A DNA stretch of 5,740 nt from positions 1 through 5,740 of the forward strand of contig JABIQF010000243.1 in NCBI GenBank assembly GCA_018668095.1, read 5' to 3'. Positions 5,162 to 5,740 of this stretch are shown here, one piece after another (the first letter of the stretch is position 1; the number at the start of each line of letters is the position of its first letter). The notes under the pieces are model-generated. The model was not told the origin of the DNA. It made no database searches and saw only the letters and a list, made by a program, of their open reading frames with translations. The position numbers were made by a program, and so were the translations under genes. Source of the DNA: Cellvibrionales bacterium (lineage in GTDB: Bacteria > Pseudomonadota > Gammaproteobacteria > Pseudomonadales > UBA7434).

Positions 5162-5740
5162 AATTGTTCCTTCTTATTGCTTCGTAAAAGACGCTACGTA
5201 TTACTTTAGTAGACACGTACCTATCGATTTACGTGAGCATTATTCAACGAGTCGTATTCAACTGTGCCTGAAGACACGATCACCTCATAATGCAGCTAGT
5301 GCTGTTAAGTCCATCAACCAAAAGCTTGATGATTATTGGATGGCGCTGCGGCTCTCTACTATGGACAACCCTGCCTTAAGGTTTCTTAAGGACAGAGCGA
5401 TGAAGCCTTCATCAGCACCTCTCCTTTCAGAAGCACTTGATACTTATCTCAGACTTAAAGGAAGTAACAAAGCGCCCACTTTCCATAGAGGTGCTAAGAG
5501 AAACATCACAGCAGTGGTTGATGTGTTAGGTGATAAACCCATCGATCAGTACCGCTCTTCAGATGCAGCAGCCTACAGAGATTATTCTCTTGAGAGAGGC
5601 TTAACGGTTGCATCTGTTAAAAGGAACTTCTCTACCATTCGATCAATCATTAACTTAACGCTTTCAGAGCAAGGCATTGATTGTCGTAATCCTTTCTCTA
5701 AGGTTTTCTTTCCTGAGCTAGATGATGTTAAGGATCGTAA
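5151..5740 (+). CDS. Tyrosine recombinase / integrase, N-terminal part (gene runs off the window)
   Basis: Reading from ATG 5151 there is no stop for 196 codons up to the window edge, so the gene is 3'-incomplete here. The visible part has the short N-terminal domain typical of tRNA-targeting integrases: TYYFSRHVPIDLREHYST (16-33) followed by IQLCLKTRSP (36-45), the pattern of 'YYFRR-hPxdLR ... SLKT' regions (DUF6538-like). A helical core-binding (SAM-like) domain then starts near LSEALDTYLRLKG (92-104) and ends near residue 180. The catalytic Arg-His-x-x-Arg-Tyr domain would lie to the right and is not seen, so catalytic competence is unproven. The ATG has no good Shine-Dalgarno. An in-frame TTG at 5130 is an alternative, but AGGA at 5125-5128 is too close to it; the frame is open upstream only to a TAA at 5097-5099. 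The tRNA-Phe gene 75 bp upstream gives the probable attachment site. Confidence 0.85.
   Translation, partial: MVDKIVPSYCFVKDATYYFSRHVPIDLREHYSTSRIQLCLKTRSPHNAASAVKSINQKLDDYWMALRLSTMDNPALRFLKDRAMKPSSAPLLSEALDTYLRLKGSNKAPTFHRGAKRNITAVVDVLGDKPIDQYRSSDAAAYRDYSLERGLTVASVKRNFSTIRSIINLTLSEQGIDCRNPFSKVFFPELDDVKDR

Larger units (their letters stand above)
5076..5740 (+). mobile_element. Left end of an integrative element (genomic island, prophage or ICE) at tRNA-Phe
   Basis: Directly after the tRNA-Phe CCA end, a tyrosine-recombinase gene begins 75 bp downstream and points away from the tRNA. This is the standard arrangement of an element integrated at a tRNA 3' end, with attL formed by the tRNA tail. 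The left boundary is set at the first base after CCA by inference. The true crossover segment probably lies inside the tRNA 3' half and cannot be delimited without the distal attR copy, which is not in this window. The element type and cargo cannot be told from this end alone. Confidence 0.65.

Overview
The window looks like a piece of a gammaproteobacterial chromosome of moderate GC content (hand-counted samples run from about 35% to 53% between genes), with the edge of an integrated element at its right end. The gene order AsmA-family protein, mutY, yggX, tRNA-Phe(GAA) is one I know from Pseudomonas-type and related marine Gammaproteobacteria. The GpmA, MutY and YggX proteins all carry the usual proteobacterial motifs. 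I cannot name the genus.

Layout. Positions 50-799 (minus strand) hold gpmA, the 2,3-BPG-dependent phosphoglycerate mutase of central glycolysis. A 231-bp divergent intergenic region (800-1030) carries the gpmA ribosome binding site, a probable -10 box and two overlapping inverted repeats, one of them a clean 7-3-7 operator-like palindrome. Positions 1031-3352 (plus) encode a 773-residue AsmA-family inner-membrane/periplasmic protein. Fifty bases later comes mutY (3403-4479), the adenine glycosylase that acts on A:8-oxoG mispairs, and 70 bases after that yggX (4550-4825), a small protein protecting Fe-S clusters from oxidation. All three are co-directional and probably form one transcription unit, with mutY and yggX both serving oxidative-damage defence (MutY is itself a 4Fe-4S enzyme).

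Positions 4826-4999 hold a weak hairpin after yggX and a very good promoter (TTGACT, 17 bp, TTTAAT, GC-rich discriminator) for the tRNA-Phe gene at 5000-5075, which is complete with encoded CCA. Seventy-five bases downstream, in the same direction, begins a tyrosine-recombinase (integrase) gene that runs off the window edge. Its N-terminal and core-binding regions are present but the catalytic domain is not. An integrase abutting the 3' end of a tRNA gene marks the left end of a genomic island, prophage or ICE. A tandem GGTAGACAA repeat with 12-bp period straddles the integrase start codon.

Most of the window is ordinary core chromosome. The part most worth following up is the tRNA-Phe/integrase junction, whose cargo lies to the right of this window. 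I found no CRISPR array, insertion sequence, rRNA or riboswitch.
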